Positions 15,793 to 23,872 are shown, counted from the first letter of the stretch. The stretch: DNA of 40,335 nucleotides from Polaromonas sp. (GCA_025362315.1 JANYGP010000020.1:1-40335); one strand, 5' to 3'. The notes: generated from the letters alone by a model not told the origin. Program-made: numbers and translations.

Positions 15793-16116
15793 TCAGTCAC
15801 ACACGCAGCGCACCACCACCGGCTGCTGCAGATAGCGCAAGATCGCCTCGCGGCCTGTGGCGCCCAGGCCGAATTCGGCTTTCATCCGGGAGTTGATGAA
15901 AACGGTCTGGATGGGCGTCAGGCCGCCTGCGGTGCGGTACAGCAATTCGTAGCCCCGGTTGCTGTTGATGGCGGCGCTGTCGTTTGCAAACCTGACGGTG
16001 AAGGCCACGTCGTTTTCGCAGCGGTAGCGTTCTGACTCCGGCGCATTGAGCATGCTTGCGTCTGACACGCAGCCTGCCAAGATAACGCAGGCGATGAAAC
16101 CGATGAATTTTTTCAT
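15793..16116 (-). CDS. Lipoprotein with MliC-like lysozyme-inhibitor domain
   Basis: 107 aa from ATG at 16116. A signal peptide with the lipobox LAGC gives acylated C16. The mature part reads YRCENDVAFTVRFANDSAAI, then GYELLYRTAGG and EFGLGATGREAILRY, matching the shape of MliC, the membrane-bound inhibitor of C-type lysozyme (Y-x-C start, strand, Ala-x-Gly turn). A late Cys could pair with C32. It follows mltA on the same strand with only 10 bases between, so one operon with a murein-cutting enzyme. MliC function is inferred; the match is from pattern, not search. Confidence 0.6.
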   Translation of the reverse strand: MKKFIGFIACVILAGCVSDASMLNAPESERYRCENDVAFTVRFANDSAAINSNRGYELLYRTAGGLTPIQTVFINSRMKAEFGLGATGREAILRYLQQPVVVRCVCD

Positions 16117-16126
16117 GTGAGCCTTT

Positions 16127-17311
16127 CTATTTGGGCCACAGCACCCACAGGCGCAAACTCTGGTTGACTTTGGCAGCAAATTCACCAGCCTCCAGCCCAG
16201 TTCCGGCGTAGTAGTCAGCCCGCACAGCGCCCACGATGGCGCTGCCGGTGTCCTGCGCAAACACCAGTTTTTGCAGGTTGCCTGCAGCACCGCGTGAGGC
16301 CAGGTACACAGGCGTGCCGTACGGAATACTGCCCGGGTCCACGGCAATGGAGCGGCCCGGCGTCAGCGGCACACCTTGCGCGCCGCGTGGGCCAAACGCG
16401 GCGTCCAGCTCGCTCAATGGCTCTTCCCTGAAAAACACATAACGCGGGTTGCTCCAGAGTAGTTGCTGCACACGCAGTGGGTTTTGCGCAGCCCAGGCTT
16501 TGGTGGCGTCGGGCCAGGGGTTGATCTTGGTCACACCTTGGGCCTGCAGCCACTGGTTGACGCTGCGGTACGGCTGGTCGTTGGTGCCGGCAAAGGCCAC
16601 GCGAACAATGCGCTGGCTGCCATTGGGCTCAGTGATGCTCAGGCGGCCCGAGCCCTGAATGTGCAGCAGCAGCACATCGATCGGGTCAGCCAGGTATGCA
16701 ATTTCGCGGCCCTTCATGGCGGCCTGCGCCTCGGGCAAGGTGTCAATTTCCTGGCGGCTGAACCAGGGCTTGCGGCTGCCCAAACCAAGAGGGGCTTTGT
16801 ACAGCGGCACCTCATAACCATTGCCACTCACGCGGCTTGCCTTGAGCAGCGGCTCGAAGTAACTGGTCAGCTGGCCATCGGCAACACCCGTCATGGATTC
16901 GACACGATACGGCTGCAGTTTTACCTGCATCCAGGCACGCTGCTCGTCGCTGCTGGCAATGCTCAGGCGGCGGGCGTCCTGGCACAGCGGCGCAAATGTG
17001 GGGCCTGGCCGCTCACAACTTTTGAGCCAGGCATTCCACGCTTCATGCAGTTTGTCGTCTTCAAAGCCTGGCAGCTCTGCCCAGCGCACAGGCGTCCACC
17101 GGCTTTTGGCTTGAGCCATGGCGGGCGGCAATGGCGCGGTGTCGTTGCCTTTGCTAAAAACCCCGCCTGGCATGGGCATGCCTGCATCCGGGGCGGGCAC
17201 CCGCACGGGCGGCACGTTTTGCGCAGGTGGGGCCACCCCAGCGCACGATGCCAGCAAGGCCAGGCTGGCGATAATCAAAGCACTGCGAATTGTTTGATGA
17301 AAGTGCGTCAT
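16127..17311 (-). CDS. mltA: Membrane-bound lytic murein transglycosylase A
   Basis: 394 aa from ATG at 17311, where the frame opens with a lipoprotein signal ending LLASC (C about 20). A start further upstream (17452) would put 47 residues without signal ahead of it and is not taken. MltA cleaves the glycan between MurNAc and GlcNAc with formation of anhydromuramic acid. Seen: TSYFEPLLKASR (active-site groove), VLLLHIQGSGRL and, in the 3D domain, IAVDPGSIPYGTPVYLAS and AQDTGSAIVGAVRADYYAGTG, which holds the catalytic Asp. The ATG shares the CATG at 17309-17312 with a divergent small ORF. Confidence 0.9.
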   Translation of the reverse strand: MTHFHQTIRSALIIASLALLASCAGVAPPAQNVPPVRVPAPDAGMPMPGGVFSKGNDTAPLPPAMAQAKSRWTPVRWAELPGFEDDKLHEAWNAWLKSCERPGPTFAPLCQDARRLSIASSDEQRAWMQVKLQPYRVESMTGVADGQLTSYFEPLLKASRVSGNGYEVPLYKAPLGLGSRKPWFSRQEIDTLPEAQAAMKGREIAYLADPIDVLLLHIQGSGRLSITEPNGSQRIVRVAFAGTNDQPYRSVNQWLQAQGVTKINPWPDATKAWAAQNPLRVQQLLWSNPRYVFFREEPLSELDAAFGPRGAQGVPLTPGRSIAVDPGSIPYGTPVYLASRGAAGNLQKLVFAQDTGSAIVGAVRADYYAGTGLEAGEFAAKVNQSLRLWVLWPK

Positions 17312-17459
17312 GTCCTTATTGTTGCTCGAAGCGCTGGGTGCGCTGCTGCTTCTGGTGTTCATCGTCTGGTGGACGATGTTTTCAGGCCGTAAAAACGGTG
17401 AATTGCGCAAGGAAGACGACAAGAGCGCGTCGACGACCAACGAAGATGGCAAAAAATAG
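17310..17459 (+). CDS. Small membrane protein, 49 aa
   Basis: MSLLLLEALGALLLLVFIVWWTMFSG is a single hydrophobic helix with two Trp at its end; the rest is basic then acidic and polar (RKNGELRKEDDKSAS, ending GKK). The frame starts at ATG 17310, which is part of the CATG that also gives the mltA ATG on the other strand, so the two genes face away from each other with a 2-base start overlap. The region before it is the 5' end of mltA, which would have to contain its promoter. Too short for homology-based calls, but the helix, codon use and terminal stop at 17457-17459 look gene-like. I recall similar small proteins beside mltA in related bacteria. Function unknown. Confidence 0.55.
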   Translation: MSLLLLEALGALLLLVFIVWWTMFSGRKNGELRKEDDKSASTTNEDGKK

Positions 17460-17507
17460 GTTTTGTGCAGGTCTTTTGACGGGATGTTGATTTCAAAGCC
17501 ATGGCTC

Positions 17508-17600
17508 TGTCATTCCCACGAAGGCGGGAATCCAGTACGGTGCAAATACTGTGAATAGCCTTAGCGCAAAGCTAAATTCCCACTTGCGCGGGGATGTCGG
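17508..17600. repeat. Inverted-repeat element with CATTCCC..GGGAATCC ends
   Basis: ATTCCC at 17512-17517 pairs with GGGAAT at 17526-17531 (inner arm, spacer with CGAAGGC), and ATTCCC at 17576-17581 begins the right end, GGGGATGTCGG at 17590-17600. This is the degraded shape of a widespread intergenic element with GTCATTCCCGCGAAGGCGGGAATCCAG ends. It fills the gap between the small membrane ORF and the TIGR03915-like gene. Confidence 0.55.
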
Positions 17601-17651
17601 AAACGCAGTCTTAATGATAAAAACAGGCTCTGGCGCATATAAAATGGTCAC

Positions 17652-17672
17652 AAGCAGCTATTAAATCAATAG
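17652..17672. repeat. Palindromic repeat at the stop of the TIGR03915-like gene
   Basis: On the minus strand CTATTGATTTAATAGCTGCTT. The TAA stop of the TIGR03915-like gene lies inside its first part (17661-17663). Confidence 0.65.
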
Positions 17673-18575
17673 TAAGTTCTGTCCGTCAACAGCCTGCTTG
17701 TGCGCCGGAATGCGCCGCACCGGCATGCTGGCCGCCTGGGTCAGCATGGCGTGCTGGCGCTGATCGGCACCCGTTGCCATCGCGCTGATCAGTTGTGCTT
17801 CAGGCAGGTTGCGCCAGTAGCGGCGCGGCATCTCTTTTTGCATCGCTTTCATTTTCAGGCGAGCCGGATTGAAAATGCTCTGGTAGTACGTCAGCCACAA
17901 CGCTTCACCCGCATCGGGCGGCGGTGCATCGCTTTTCAGGCCACCGGGGCTAAAACGCAGGTTGGCGCCGTCCCAGGCCATGCAACGTTCGGGCGTCAAA
18001 ATCGCCCAGCGCATTTGCGTGAAACGTTTGGCAAAAAATGGCGCGATTGCCTCGGCAATGTGGTGCTCTGGCTCAAACCAGGCCACATGCAGCGGGCCAT
18101 CGGTAGGCCGGTTTTTGAAGATGTCGTCCGCCACAGTCCTGAAGCGCACAAATGCTTTCATCTTGTGCATGTCGCGCCGCACGGCCTGGGCCATTTGCCG
18201 GGCCAGCGACATGTCGGCATCCAGCGGGTCCTGCTTTAAGCCAGGCTCACGGGCCATGCGCCACAGCAGGCGATACAGCAGTTCAAAGCGCTGGGCATCG
18301 CTGTGCAAAATCACGGTTTCGCACAATGCCAAAAACTCGGGTGTGACATGAATGGCGGGCACATTCTCAAAGGTAGCACCCGGCTCTGGCGCTGGCTGCA
18401 ACTTGCGCAGGTCCAGGGCTTTTTGCGCCATGACGCCACCCGTGCCGTGCCACACCACCTGTTCAGGGCGCGTGGCTTTGGCCAGCAAATGCCGGGCAGC
18501 CTGGCGAAACCCAGCCATGTCGGTTGGCCCCGCCAGCGTGATTTGGAGGCAATCGTCTGCAAAAAGATCGTTCAT
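17661..18575 (-). CDS. TIGR03915-like protein linked to a radical SAM enzyme
   Basis: 304 aa from ATG at 18575 with an AGAGG site upstream; the reading frame extends to 18623 but the extra 16 residues overlap the upstream gene. The family (also DUF4130) is known mainly from its gene partnership with the TIGR03916 radical SAM protein, and in some genomes it is fused to a uracil-DNA glycosylase domain. No glycosylase part is visible here. Conserved-looking pieces: RFELLYRLLWRMAREP, ARQMAQAVRRDMHKMKAFVRFR, VAWFEPEHHIAEAIAPFFAKRF and YYQSIFNPARLKMKAMQKEMPRRYWRNLPEA, with several basic residues that could bind nucleic acid. It starts 10 bases after the radical SAM stop. Its C-terminus (QNLLLI) and stop come from a repeat (17652). 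Function unknown. Confidence 0.8.
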   Translation of the reverse strand: MNDLFADDCLQITLAGPTDMAGFRQAARHLLAKATRPEQVVWHGTGGVMAQKALDLRKLQPAPEPGATFENVPAIHVTPEFLALCETVILHSDAQRFELLYRLLWRMAREPGLKQDPLDADMSLARQMAQAVRRDMHKMKAFVRFRTVADDIFKNRPTDGPLHVAWFEPEHHIAEAIAPFFAKRFTQMRWAILTPERCMAWDGANLRFSPGGLKSDAPPPDAGEALWLTYYQSIFNPARLKMKAMQKEMPRRYWRNLPEAQLISAMATGADQRQHAMLTQAASMPVRRIPAHKQAVDGQNLLLI

Positions 18576-18585
18576 GGCGTTCCTC

Positions 18586-19935
18586 TTAAAACAAGGCGTG
18601 TTGCAGGGGCGCAGGTCTGGCAAGCTGCATCAGTTGCGCGGGCAGGCCAGCGGCATCCAGCGTTTTGCCGGGCTGGTGGTTGGGCAGCAGCACAAATGGC
18701 ATGACTTTTTGAAGTGGCACATGCATGCGCTGCAGGTCGTCCAGCCTGACCTGGCGAGTCCGGCGTGCCTGCAAAATCCGCTTGACCGATTGCAGGCCGA
18801 GACCAGGAATGCGCAGCAGCATGTGGCGCGCAGCGGTGTTGATGTTGACCGGAAACTGCGCGCGATTGGCCAGTGCCCAGGCCAGCTTGGGGTCGATGTC
18901 CAGCGACAGCATGCCGACCGGATTGGCAGTGTCGTTAGGGACAATTTCATCGTGTGCAAAGCCGTAAAATCGGACCAGCCAGTCGGCCTGATACAGCCGG
19001 TGCTCACGCATCAAGGGTGCTTGCACAAGTGGCAAATGCCGGGACGCATCGGGTATGGGGCTGAAGGCCGAGTAATACACGCGCCGCATTTTGAAGCCGC
19101 TGTACAGCGCGGCGCTGGCGCTCAAAATCGTGCGGTCGTCTGTGCCATCGGCTCCCACAATCATCTGTGTGCTTTGCCCACCAGGAGCAAAGTGTGGCGC
19201 AGCAGCACGGCGGATTTTCAGTGAACGCGGCAGCGAAATAATGCTGCTTTTCGCCTGGTCGTCCGCAGCGCCTCTGGCATCGTCAATGTGCCCGCGCAGA
19301 CGCCCCATCATTTGCCGGATGGCCGGGCCGTTTTTTTCAGGGGCCAGTGCTGCGAGGCCGTCCTGGGTGGGCAGCTCGATGTTGATGCTCAGCCGGTCTG
19401 CATACAGCCCCGCCCTGGCCAGCAGATCGGGCGATGCATCGGGAATGGTCTTGAGGTGGATGTAGCCCCGAAAGTCGTGGTCTTGCCGCAAGCAACGCGC
19501 CACCTCCACCACCTGCTCCATCGTGTAGTCCGGGCTTTGAATGATGCCGCTGGACAAGAACAAACCTTCAATGCAATTGCGGCGGTAAAAGTCCAGTGTC
19601 AAATCCACCACTTCCTGAACGCTGAACCGGGCGCGTTGAACATTGCTGGACACCCGGTTGACGCAATATAGGCAGTCGTAGGTACAAAAATTCGTCAGCA
19701 GGATTTTGAGCAGCGAGATGCACCGGCCATCTGGCGCATAGCTGTGGCAAATGCCTGAACTCTCGGTGGAGCCGATGCCCTTGCCACCCACCGAGTTGCG
19801 CTTGGCTGTGCCGCTGGACGAGCACGAGGCATCGTATTTGGCCGCATCGGCCAAAATCGCCAGTTTTCGCTGGACAGCGACTTTCGATGCGCCAGGCAGT
19901 GACTCAGGGTTGACAAGCGGAGTTTGAGTAAACAC
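18586..19935 (-). CDS. Radical SAM protein of the TIGR03916 type (putative DNA repair)
   Basis: 449 aa if the GTG at 19935 is used. The [4Fe-4S] motif is FCTYDCLYC, CX3CX2C with C84, C88 and C91. It is preceded by KYDASCSSSGTAKR, a conserved Cys-containing patch, and by HSYAPDGRCISLLKIL. Near the C-terminus RIPGLGLQSVKRIL (RIPGLG at 375-380) is a helix-hairpin-helix, a DNA-binding element. Together with TIGR03915 it is annotated in databases as putative DNA modification/repair radical SAM. A perfect LexA-type box sits at the start codon. No in-frame ATG lies near the start, so translation may begin at this GTG or at a nearby alternative. Substrate unknown; similar to spore photoproduct lyase only in being a DNA-related radical SAM. 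Confidence 0.85.
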   Translation of the reverse strand: MFTQTPLVNPESLPGASKVAVQRKLAILADAAKYDASCSSSGTAKRNSVGGKGIGSTESSGICHSYAPDGRCISLLKILLTNFCTYDCLYCVNRVSSNVQRARFSVQEVVDLTLDFYRRNCIEGLFLSSGIIQSPDYTMEQVVEVARCLRQDHDFRGYIHLKTIPDASPDLLARAGLYADRLSINIELPTQDGLAALAPEKNGPAIRQMMGRLRGHIDDARGAADDQAKSSIISLPRSLKIRRAAAPHFAPGGQSTQMIVGADGTDDRTILSASAALYSGFKMRRVYYSAFSPIPDASRHLPLVQAPLMREHRLYQADWLVRFYGFAHDEIVPNDTANPVGMLSLDIDPKLAWALANRAQFPVNINTAARHMLLRIPGLGLQSVKRILQARRTRQVRLDDLQRMHVPLQKVMPFVLLPNHQPGKTLDAAGLPAQLMQLARPAPLQHALF

Positions 19936-19950
19936 TGTATTAATATACAG
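19935..19950 (-). promoter_or_regulatory. LexA-type SOS box
   Basis: CTGTATTAATATACAG matches CTGT-N8-ACAG exactly, with an AT-only spacer as LexA favours. The palindrome lies in the 32-base gap between the EEP nuclease stop and the radical SAM start, touching the GTG. A LexA repressor here would block transcription of the radical SAM/TIGR03915 pair until DNA damage. If the site overlaps the -10 region (TATATT), the transcript would start at or beside the GTG, so the mRNA could be leaderless. Box by match; regulation by inference. Confidence 0.75.
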
Positions 19951-19967
19951 TATTTTGCGTTTTCCCG

Positions 19968-20852
19968 CTAAATTTCGATTTCAGCCGCAAGCGGCGCATG
20001 GTCAGACAAGTGCGACCACGGCTTGTGCGGCAGCACCACCGGCTTGTGTCCCACCGCGTTGCGTACATAAATGCGGTCCAGCCGGAGCAGCGGCTTGCGC
20101 GCCGGAAACGTGCGCGCTGGCTGGCCATGGGCCTGCACAAACACCTCATGCAGGCCGGCACCCAGGGCCAGCTGGTCTTTGGCCCGGTGCCGCCAGTCGT
20201 TGAAGTCACCTGCCACCACCAGCGGTGCCTGCGGTGGGATAAATGTTGACACAAGCTGGCACAGCCGGTCCATCTGCAAGGTGCGGTGCGCCTCAATCAG
20301 GCTCAGGTGCACACACACGGCGTGCAGGTTCACGCTGCGTCCCTCGATGGCCAGCTCGCAGTGCAGCAGGCCGCGCCTTTCGGGGCCGCTGATGGATACA
20401 TCGTGATTTTTAAAACTGACGATCGGAAATTTCGACATCACCGCATTGCCATGGTCGCCCTTGTCATAAACAGCATTGCGGCCGTAAGCAAAGTCTGGCC
20501 AGATGCTGTCGGCCAAAAATTCATAGTGTGGCGTGTCTGGGTAGTTGTCAAACTTGGCGCCATGCTGAGAGTGGCTGCCAGTCACCTCCTGCAAAAACAC
20601 CACGTCCGCGCCGATTTTGCGCACTGCTTCGCGCAGCTCGGGCAAAATAAATTTGCGGTTGAAAAACGTAAAACCCTTGTGGATGTTGACCGTCAACACC
20701 TTGACTGAAAACGATTTGGCAGCTGCTGCCAATGCGCTTTCGGCCTCGACACGCGCGTCAGCATCGGCATCAAGTGATGGAGCAGACGGCGCGGTTTTTG
20801 ACTTTTTGGATTTAACGCTGGGGTCCAGGAGTTCAAAAGGTGGCATGGGCAT
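19968..20852 (-). CDS. Endonuclease/exonuclease/phosphatase (EEP) family protein
   Basis: 294 aa. Residues 1-45 are a charged, low-complexity leader with many Ser, Lys and Ala (KSKKSKTAPSAPS). The EEP fold follows: TVNIHKG, VFLQEV (metal Glu), VVAGDFND (catalytic Asp-Asn), LDRIYV and SDHAPL (catalytic His). The closest known pattern is YbhP-like proteins that stand next to cardiolipin synthases; no such gene is here. They hydrolyse phosphodiesters in nucleic acids or lipids. It lies 32 bases upstream of the radical SAM start and could be cotranscribed, but a LexA box in between suggests a separate promoter for the latter. Substrate open. Confidence 0.8.
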   Translation of the reverse strand: MPMPPFELLDPSVKSKKSKTAPSAPSLDADADARVEAESALAAAAKSFSVKVLTVNIHKGFTFFNRKFILPELREAVRKIGADVVFLQEVTGSHSQHGAKFDNYPDTPHYEFLADSIWPDFAYGRNAVYDKGDHGNAVMSKFPIVSFKNHDVSISGPERRGLLHCELAIEGRSVNLHAVCVHLSLIEAHRTLQMDRLCQLVSTFIPPQAPLVVAGDFNDWRHRAKDQLALGAGLHEVFVQAHGQPARTFPARKPLLRLDRIYVRNAVGHKPVVLPHKPWSHLSDHAPLAAEIEI

Positions 20853-20920
20853 ATCAATAAATCAGAGCGCGATTGTGGCTTCAAATCTGCCTGAGCGCGT
20901 GTAGGGCGGCAGGCTGACCC

Positions 20921-21775
20921 TCAGCGATGTTGTAACCCTGCAGCGCTTTGCAACCAGCCCAGCCCGGCAGATGTCCCACCCAGCTGGCCACCGCGCGCAG
21001 GCCGATATTCACAACCGACCCAGCCCTGCCAGCCGCATTGGGCAGTGACCTCGTCAATCACACGCAGCAGGTAGCGGTAATTGAGCTCGCCCACATCCGG
21101 CTCATGCCGCTCAGGCACCCCGGCAATCTGGATGTGGCCTACGCGGCCTGTGGGCAGGTATTTGCGGATTTTCATGGCCACGTCGCCCTCGACAATCTGG
21201 CAGTGGTACAGATCCATCTGCACTTTTAGATTAGGCGCGCCCACCAGGCCGATGATTTCATGCGCGTGGTCCTGCCGGTTCAAGAAAAATCCCGGCATGT
21301 CACGCGTATTGATGGGCTCGATCAGCACGTCAACACCTGCCATGGCTGCCTGGGCAGCCGCCCAGCGCAAGTTGTTGATGTACGTGCCCTGCACATCTTC
21401 ACGCGTGAGGCCTTCGGGAATCAGCCCTGCCATCAAGTGAATGCGAGGGCAGTTTAATTTTTCAGCATAAGCCAGCGCCAGTGCAACACCGGCCTTGAAC
21501 TCGGCTTCGCGGCCCGGTAGGCAGGCCGTGCCTTTGCTGCCATCCACATCCCATGCCCTGGCGATGCTGGCCGCGTCGGTACCGCCCGGCGGTGCATTGA
21601 ACAGCACTTGCTGCAAGTTGTTGACTGTGAGGCGCGCAGCAAGCTCTTGCGCTTCATGTGCGTAAGGAAACAGATACTCGACGGCCTTGAAACCATCTCG
21701 AGCAGCAGCTTCAAAGCGCTCCAGAAACGGCAGCTCTGTGTACATCATGGACAGGTTGGCAGCAAATTTGGGCAT
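20921..21775 (-). CDS. otnI: 2-oxo-tetronate isomerase / hydroxypyruvate isomerase family
   Basis: 284 aa TIM-barrel of the xylose-isomerase-like group. Metal and catalytic residues are seen in [15 protein letters not shown] (Glu), [10 protein letters not shown] (Asp, His), [14 protein letters not shown] and WVGCEYRP (Glu). OtnI converts 2-oxo-tetronate to 3-oxo-tetronate for the kinase OtnK. The alternative name Hyi (hydroxypyruvate isomerase) applies to close homologues, but the otnC and otnK genes upstream decide for OtnI. The final residues (GLQHR) are shorter than in some relatives. The gap to otnC is 48 bases. Confidence 0.85.
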   Translation of the reverse strand: MPKFAANLSMMYTELPFLERFEAAARDGFKAVEYLFPYAHEAQELAARLTVNNLQQVLFNAPPGGTDAASIARAWDVDGSKGTACLPGREAEFKAGVALALAYAEKLNCPRIHLMAGLIPEGLTREDVQGTYINNLRWAAAQAAMAGVDVLIEPINTRDMPGFFLNRQDHAHEIIGLVGAPNLKVQMDLYHCQIVEGDVAMKIRKYLPTGRVGHIQIAGVPERHEPDVGELNYRYLLRVIDEVTAQCGWQGWVGCEYRPARGGQLGGTSAGLGWLQSAAGLQHR

Positions 21776-21823
21776 GTTTTATCAAAGGGCGAGTGTTTCG
21801 ATTGGGCTGATTTGCAAGACGCG

Positions 21824-22492
21824 CTACCAGACAGCGCCAAAGCTCTGGCGCAGGTCGTCAATGTGTGCGTCCGTCAACGGCGCTGCGTCAGGGTGCAGGC
21901 AGGCGAGCCTGGCAGTTTCTTCCAGTTCTTCGAGCACAGCCATCGCTTCAAGTGGGCTGCCTGCCCATACGTTGGGCCCCAGTCGCGGCAGCATGACAGC
22001 GCGGATCGGCGTGCCGCGCTGGCCGTACTGCGCAATGGTGTCGGCAACCTCTTGCGCTGCAGCCAGGCTGCCAGGCCGGTGGTAGCCGATGACCGGCACG
22101 CGCCCAACTTTCATCACAAAGTAGGGCGTCAGCGCACCCAGCAGTTCAGACGCGTCCAGCTGCAGGCTCAAAGCCACGCAGTGCGTGCTGTGGGTATGAA
22201 CAATGCATTTTGCAGCGTTATAAAAAGGTGCTGAAGCCAAGTAAATACGGGCGTGAAGCGCTATGGTTTTACTGGCACGGTCGCCGCTGACCTGCTGGGC
22301 GTTTGCATCCAGCCTGGCCAGCCTGGCAGGGTCCAGAAATCCCATGCATGCGTCTGTGGGTGTGATGAGAAAACCGTCATCCAGCTTGACGCTGATATTG
22401 CCTGCAGTGGCATGCACATAGCCCCGGTCAAACAGGCTTTTGCCAACGCGGCAGATGTCTTCACGGGCCTGGGATTCTTTTGACAAACTCAT
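21824..22492 (-). CDS. otnC: 3-oxo-tetronate 4-phosphate decarboxylase (class II aldolase fold)
   Basis: 222 aa. It belongs to the AraD/FucA zinc aldolase fold: NISVKLDDGFLITPT, CIVHTHSTHCVALS (zinc His pair) and VIGYHRPGS (third His), followed by RAVMLPRLGPNVWA. OtnC decarboxylates 3-oxo-tetronate 4-phosphate, giving dihydroxyacetone phosphate. ATG at 22492 overlaps the TGA of otnK (ATGA), so they are translationally coupled. Product prediction depends on the otnK-otnC-otnI context; alone it would be called a class II aldolase. Confidence 0.88.
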   Translation of the reverse strand: MSLSKESQAREDICRVGKSLFDRGYVHATAGNISVKLDDGFLITPTDACMGFLDPARLARLDANAQQVSGDRASKTIALHARIYLASAPFYNAAKCIVHTHSTHCVALSLQLDASELLGALTPYFVMKVGRVPVIGYHRPGSLAAAQEVADTIAQYGQRGTPIRAVMLPRLGPNVWAGSPLEAMAVLEELEETARLACLHPDAAPLTDAHIDDLRQSFGAVW

Positions 22493-23778
22493 GCCAGCAT
22501 CTTAAAAGCATCGGTGAAAAAGTCATCACCGCCAAAGTTGCCTGATTTGAGCGCGATGTGAAGGGGCATCGAGTCACTGAAAGCATGGCACCACGGTACG
22601 CCCGGCGCAATTTGCGGGCCGATCTGCATTTGCGGGATACCCAAAGCCTGCACACAGGCACCCGATGTTTCACCGCCCGCCACGATCAGCTGTCGCACGC
22701 CGAGTTGTACCAGTCCTTTGGCAATCGCAGCCAGGGTCCGCTCGACCCATGCGCCCGATTGTTCGACACCAAGTCTGCTTTGTACCTTTTTGATTGCAGT
22801 GCTTTCAGCGGTGGAATAAACCAACACCGGACCGTTTTGCAAAAGCGGCGCTGCCCATGCCAAAGCCTCATGCACCGCATTTTCGCCGCTTGTCATTCGC
22901 AGTGGGTCAATGGCCAGCCCTGGCAATCCGGCAGCGACAAAAGCCTGCACCTGCGCGTTCGTGGCCAGCGAGCAACTGCCCGACACCACAGCCTGCAAGC
23001 CTTCAGCCTTGGGCAAAAAACTGGCTTTTTCTGAAGGCGTGATGCCGAAGTTTTGCGGCAGGCCAATAGCCACGCCTGAGCCCCCGGTCACCAGCGGCAT
23101 GTCTTTGAGCGACAGCCCCAAGCGCATCAAATCATCGTTGCTGATAGCGTCCACAATGGCGATGCCAACGCCTTGTGCCTTGAGGTCCTTGATGCGCTCA
23201 CGCACTGTATCAGCGCCACGCGCTACCGCGGCGTAGTCAACCAGTCCCACCAAACGCCGGGTTTGCGCTTGCAGCACGCGCACCAGGTTGGCGTCCCCCA
23301 TCGGCGTCAGCGGGTGGTTTTGCATGCCGCTTTCACTTAACAGCGTATCGCCTACAAACAGATGGCCCTTGAAGACCGTGCGCTTGTTGTCTGGAAAAGC
23401 CGGGGTGGCAATGGTGAAGTCTGTCTCCAGAGCATCCATCAACGCGTCACACACCGGGCCAATGTTGCCCTGCGCAGTGCTGTCAAAAGTAGAGCAGTAT
23501 TTCAAATAAATCTGGCGCGCGCCCTGGGCCTGAAGCCAGCGCAATGCAGCTAGCGACTGCACTGCTGCGTCTTTTGGCGACGTGGTGCGGGACTTCAGGG
23601 CCACTACAACCGCATCAAATGGCACAGTCAGTGATGATTCCTGGGTGGCGAAGGCCAATGCTCGTGTTGGAACGCCGGTCAACAAAAGCACACGCATCCC
23701 GCCTGCAACCAGATTGTTGGCCAAGTCGCACGCGCCAGTGAAATCGTCCGCAATGCACCCCAAATTTACAGTGTTCAT
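22489..23778 (-). CDS. otnK: 3-oxo-tetronate kinase (four-carbon acid sugar kinase)
   Basis: 429 aa, DUF1537 type. The N-terminal domain opens LGCIADDFTGACDLANNLV (substrate site), followed by KYCSTFDSTAQGNIGPV. The C-terminal nucleotide-binding domain has LVTGGSGVAIGLP, VSGSCSLATNAQ and VAGGETSGACVQALG. OtnK phosphorylates 3-oxo-tetronate at O4 with ATP. It is the first gene of the operon visible here. A threonate/erythronate 2-dehydrogenase (ltnD or denD) is usually beside it but no such gene is in the window. Confidence 0.9.
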   Translation of the reverse strand: MNTVNLGCIADDFTGACDLANNLVAGGMRVLLLTGVPTRALAFATQESSLTVPFDAVVVALKSRTTSPKDAAVQSLAALRWLQAQGARQIYLKYCSTFDSTAQGNIGPVCDALMDALETDFTIATPAFPDNKRTVFKGHLFVGDTLLSESGMQNHPLTPMGDANLVRVLQAQTRRLVGLVDYAAVARGADTVRERIKDLKAQGVGIAIVDAISNDDLMRLGLSLKDMPLVTGGSGVAIGLPQNFGITPSEKASFLPKAEGLQAVVSGSCSLATNAQVQAFVAAGLPGLAIDPLRMTSGENAVHEALAWAAPLLQNGPVLVYSTAESTAIKKVQSRLGVEQSGAWVERTLAAIAKGLVQLGVRQLIVAGGETSGACVQALGIPQMQIGPQIAPGVPWCHAFSDSMPLHIALKSGNFGGDDFFTDAFKMLA

Positions 23779-23804
23779 GGGTGAACTATGCCATTGCCAG
23801 GGGC

Positions 23805-23825
23805 ATCACTTGTCAACACAGTGAT
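23805..23825. promoter_or_regulatory. Inverted repeat upstream of otnK
   Basis: ATCACT and AGTGAT arms with a 9-base spacer, 27-47 bases upstream of the otnK start on the minus strand. A good place for a repressor of the otn operon. No regulator gene for it is visible nearby; role inferred from position. Confidence 0.35.
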
Positions 23826-23846
23826 ATGACTTGCAACATGGGTTGT

Positions 23847-23872
23847 GGACTGCATCTTTGTCAAAGCAGTCC
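23847..23872. other. Hairpin in the otnK / secreted-protein intergenic region
   Basis: GGACTG and CAGTCC arms enclose CTT..AAG, giving a stem of about 9 pairs with a small bulge. No T-run follows on either strand, so a terminator is unlikely; it could be an operator or an RNA structure. The rest of the 237-base gap (23779-24015) shows nothing else clear. Confidence 0.35.

Noticed and set aside
16463..17392. 309-aa plus-strand ORF over mltA
   Set aside because: MltA on the minus strand has signal, domain and length evidence. The plus frame is a shadow; only the separate 49-aa ORF at 17310 looks real.
19935..19950. AT-rich palindrome as a mere terminator or -10 box
   Set aside because: The exact CTGT-N8-ACAG spacing plus a DNA-repair-linked gene makes LexA a better explanation, although a weak -10 inside it is likely too.
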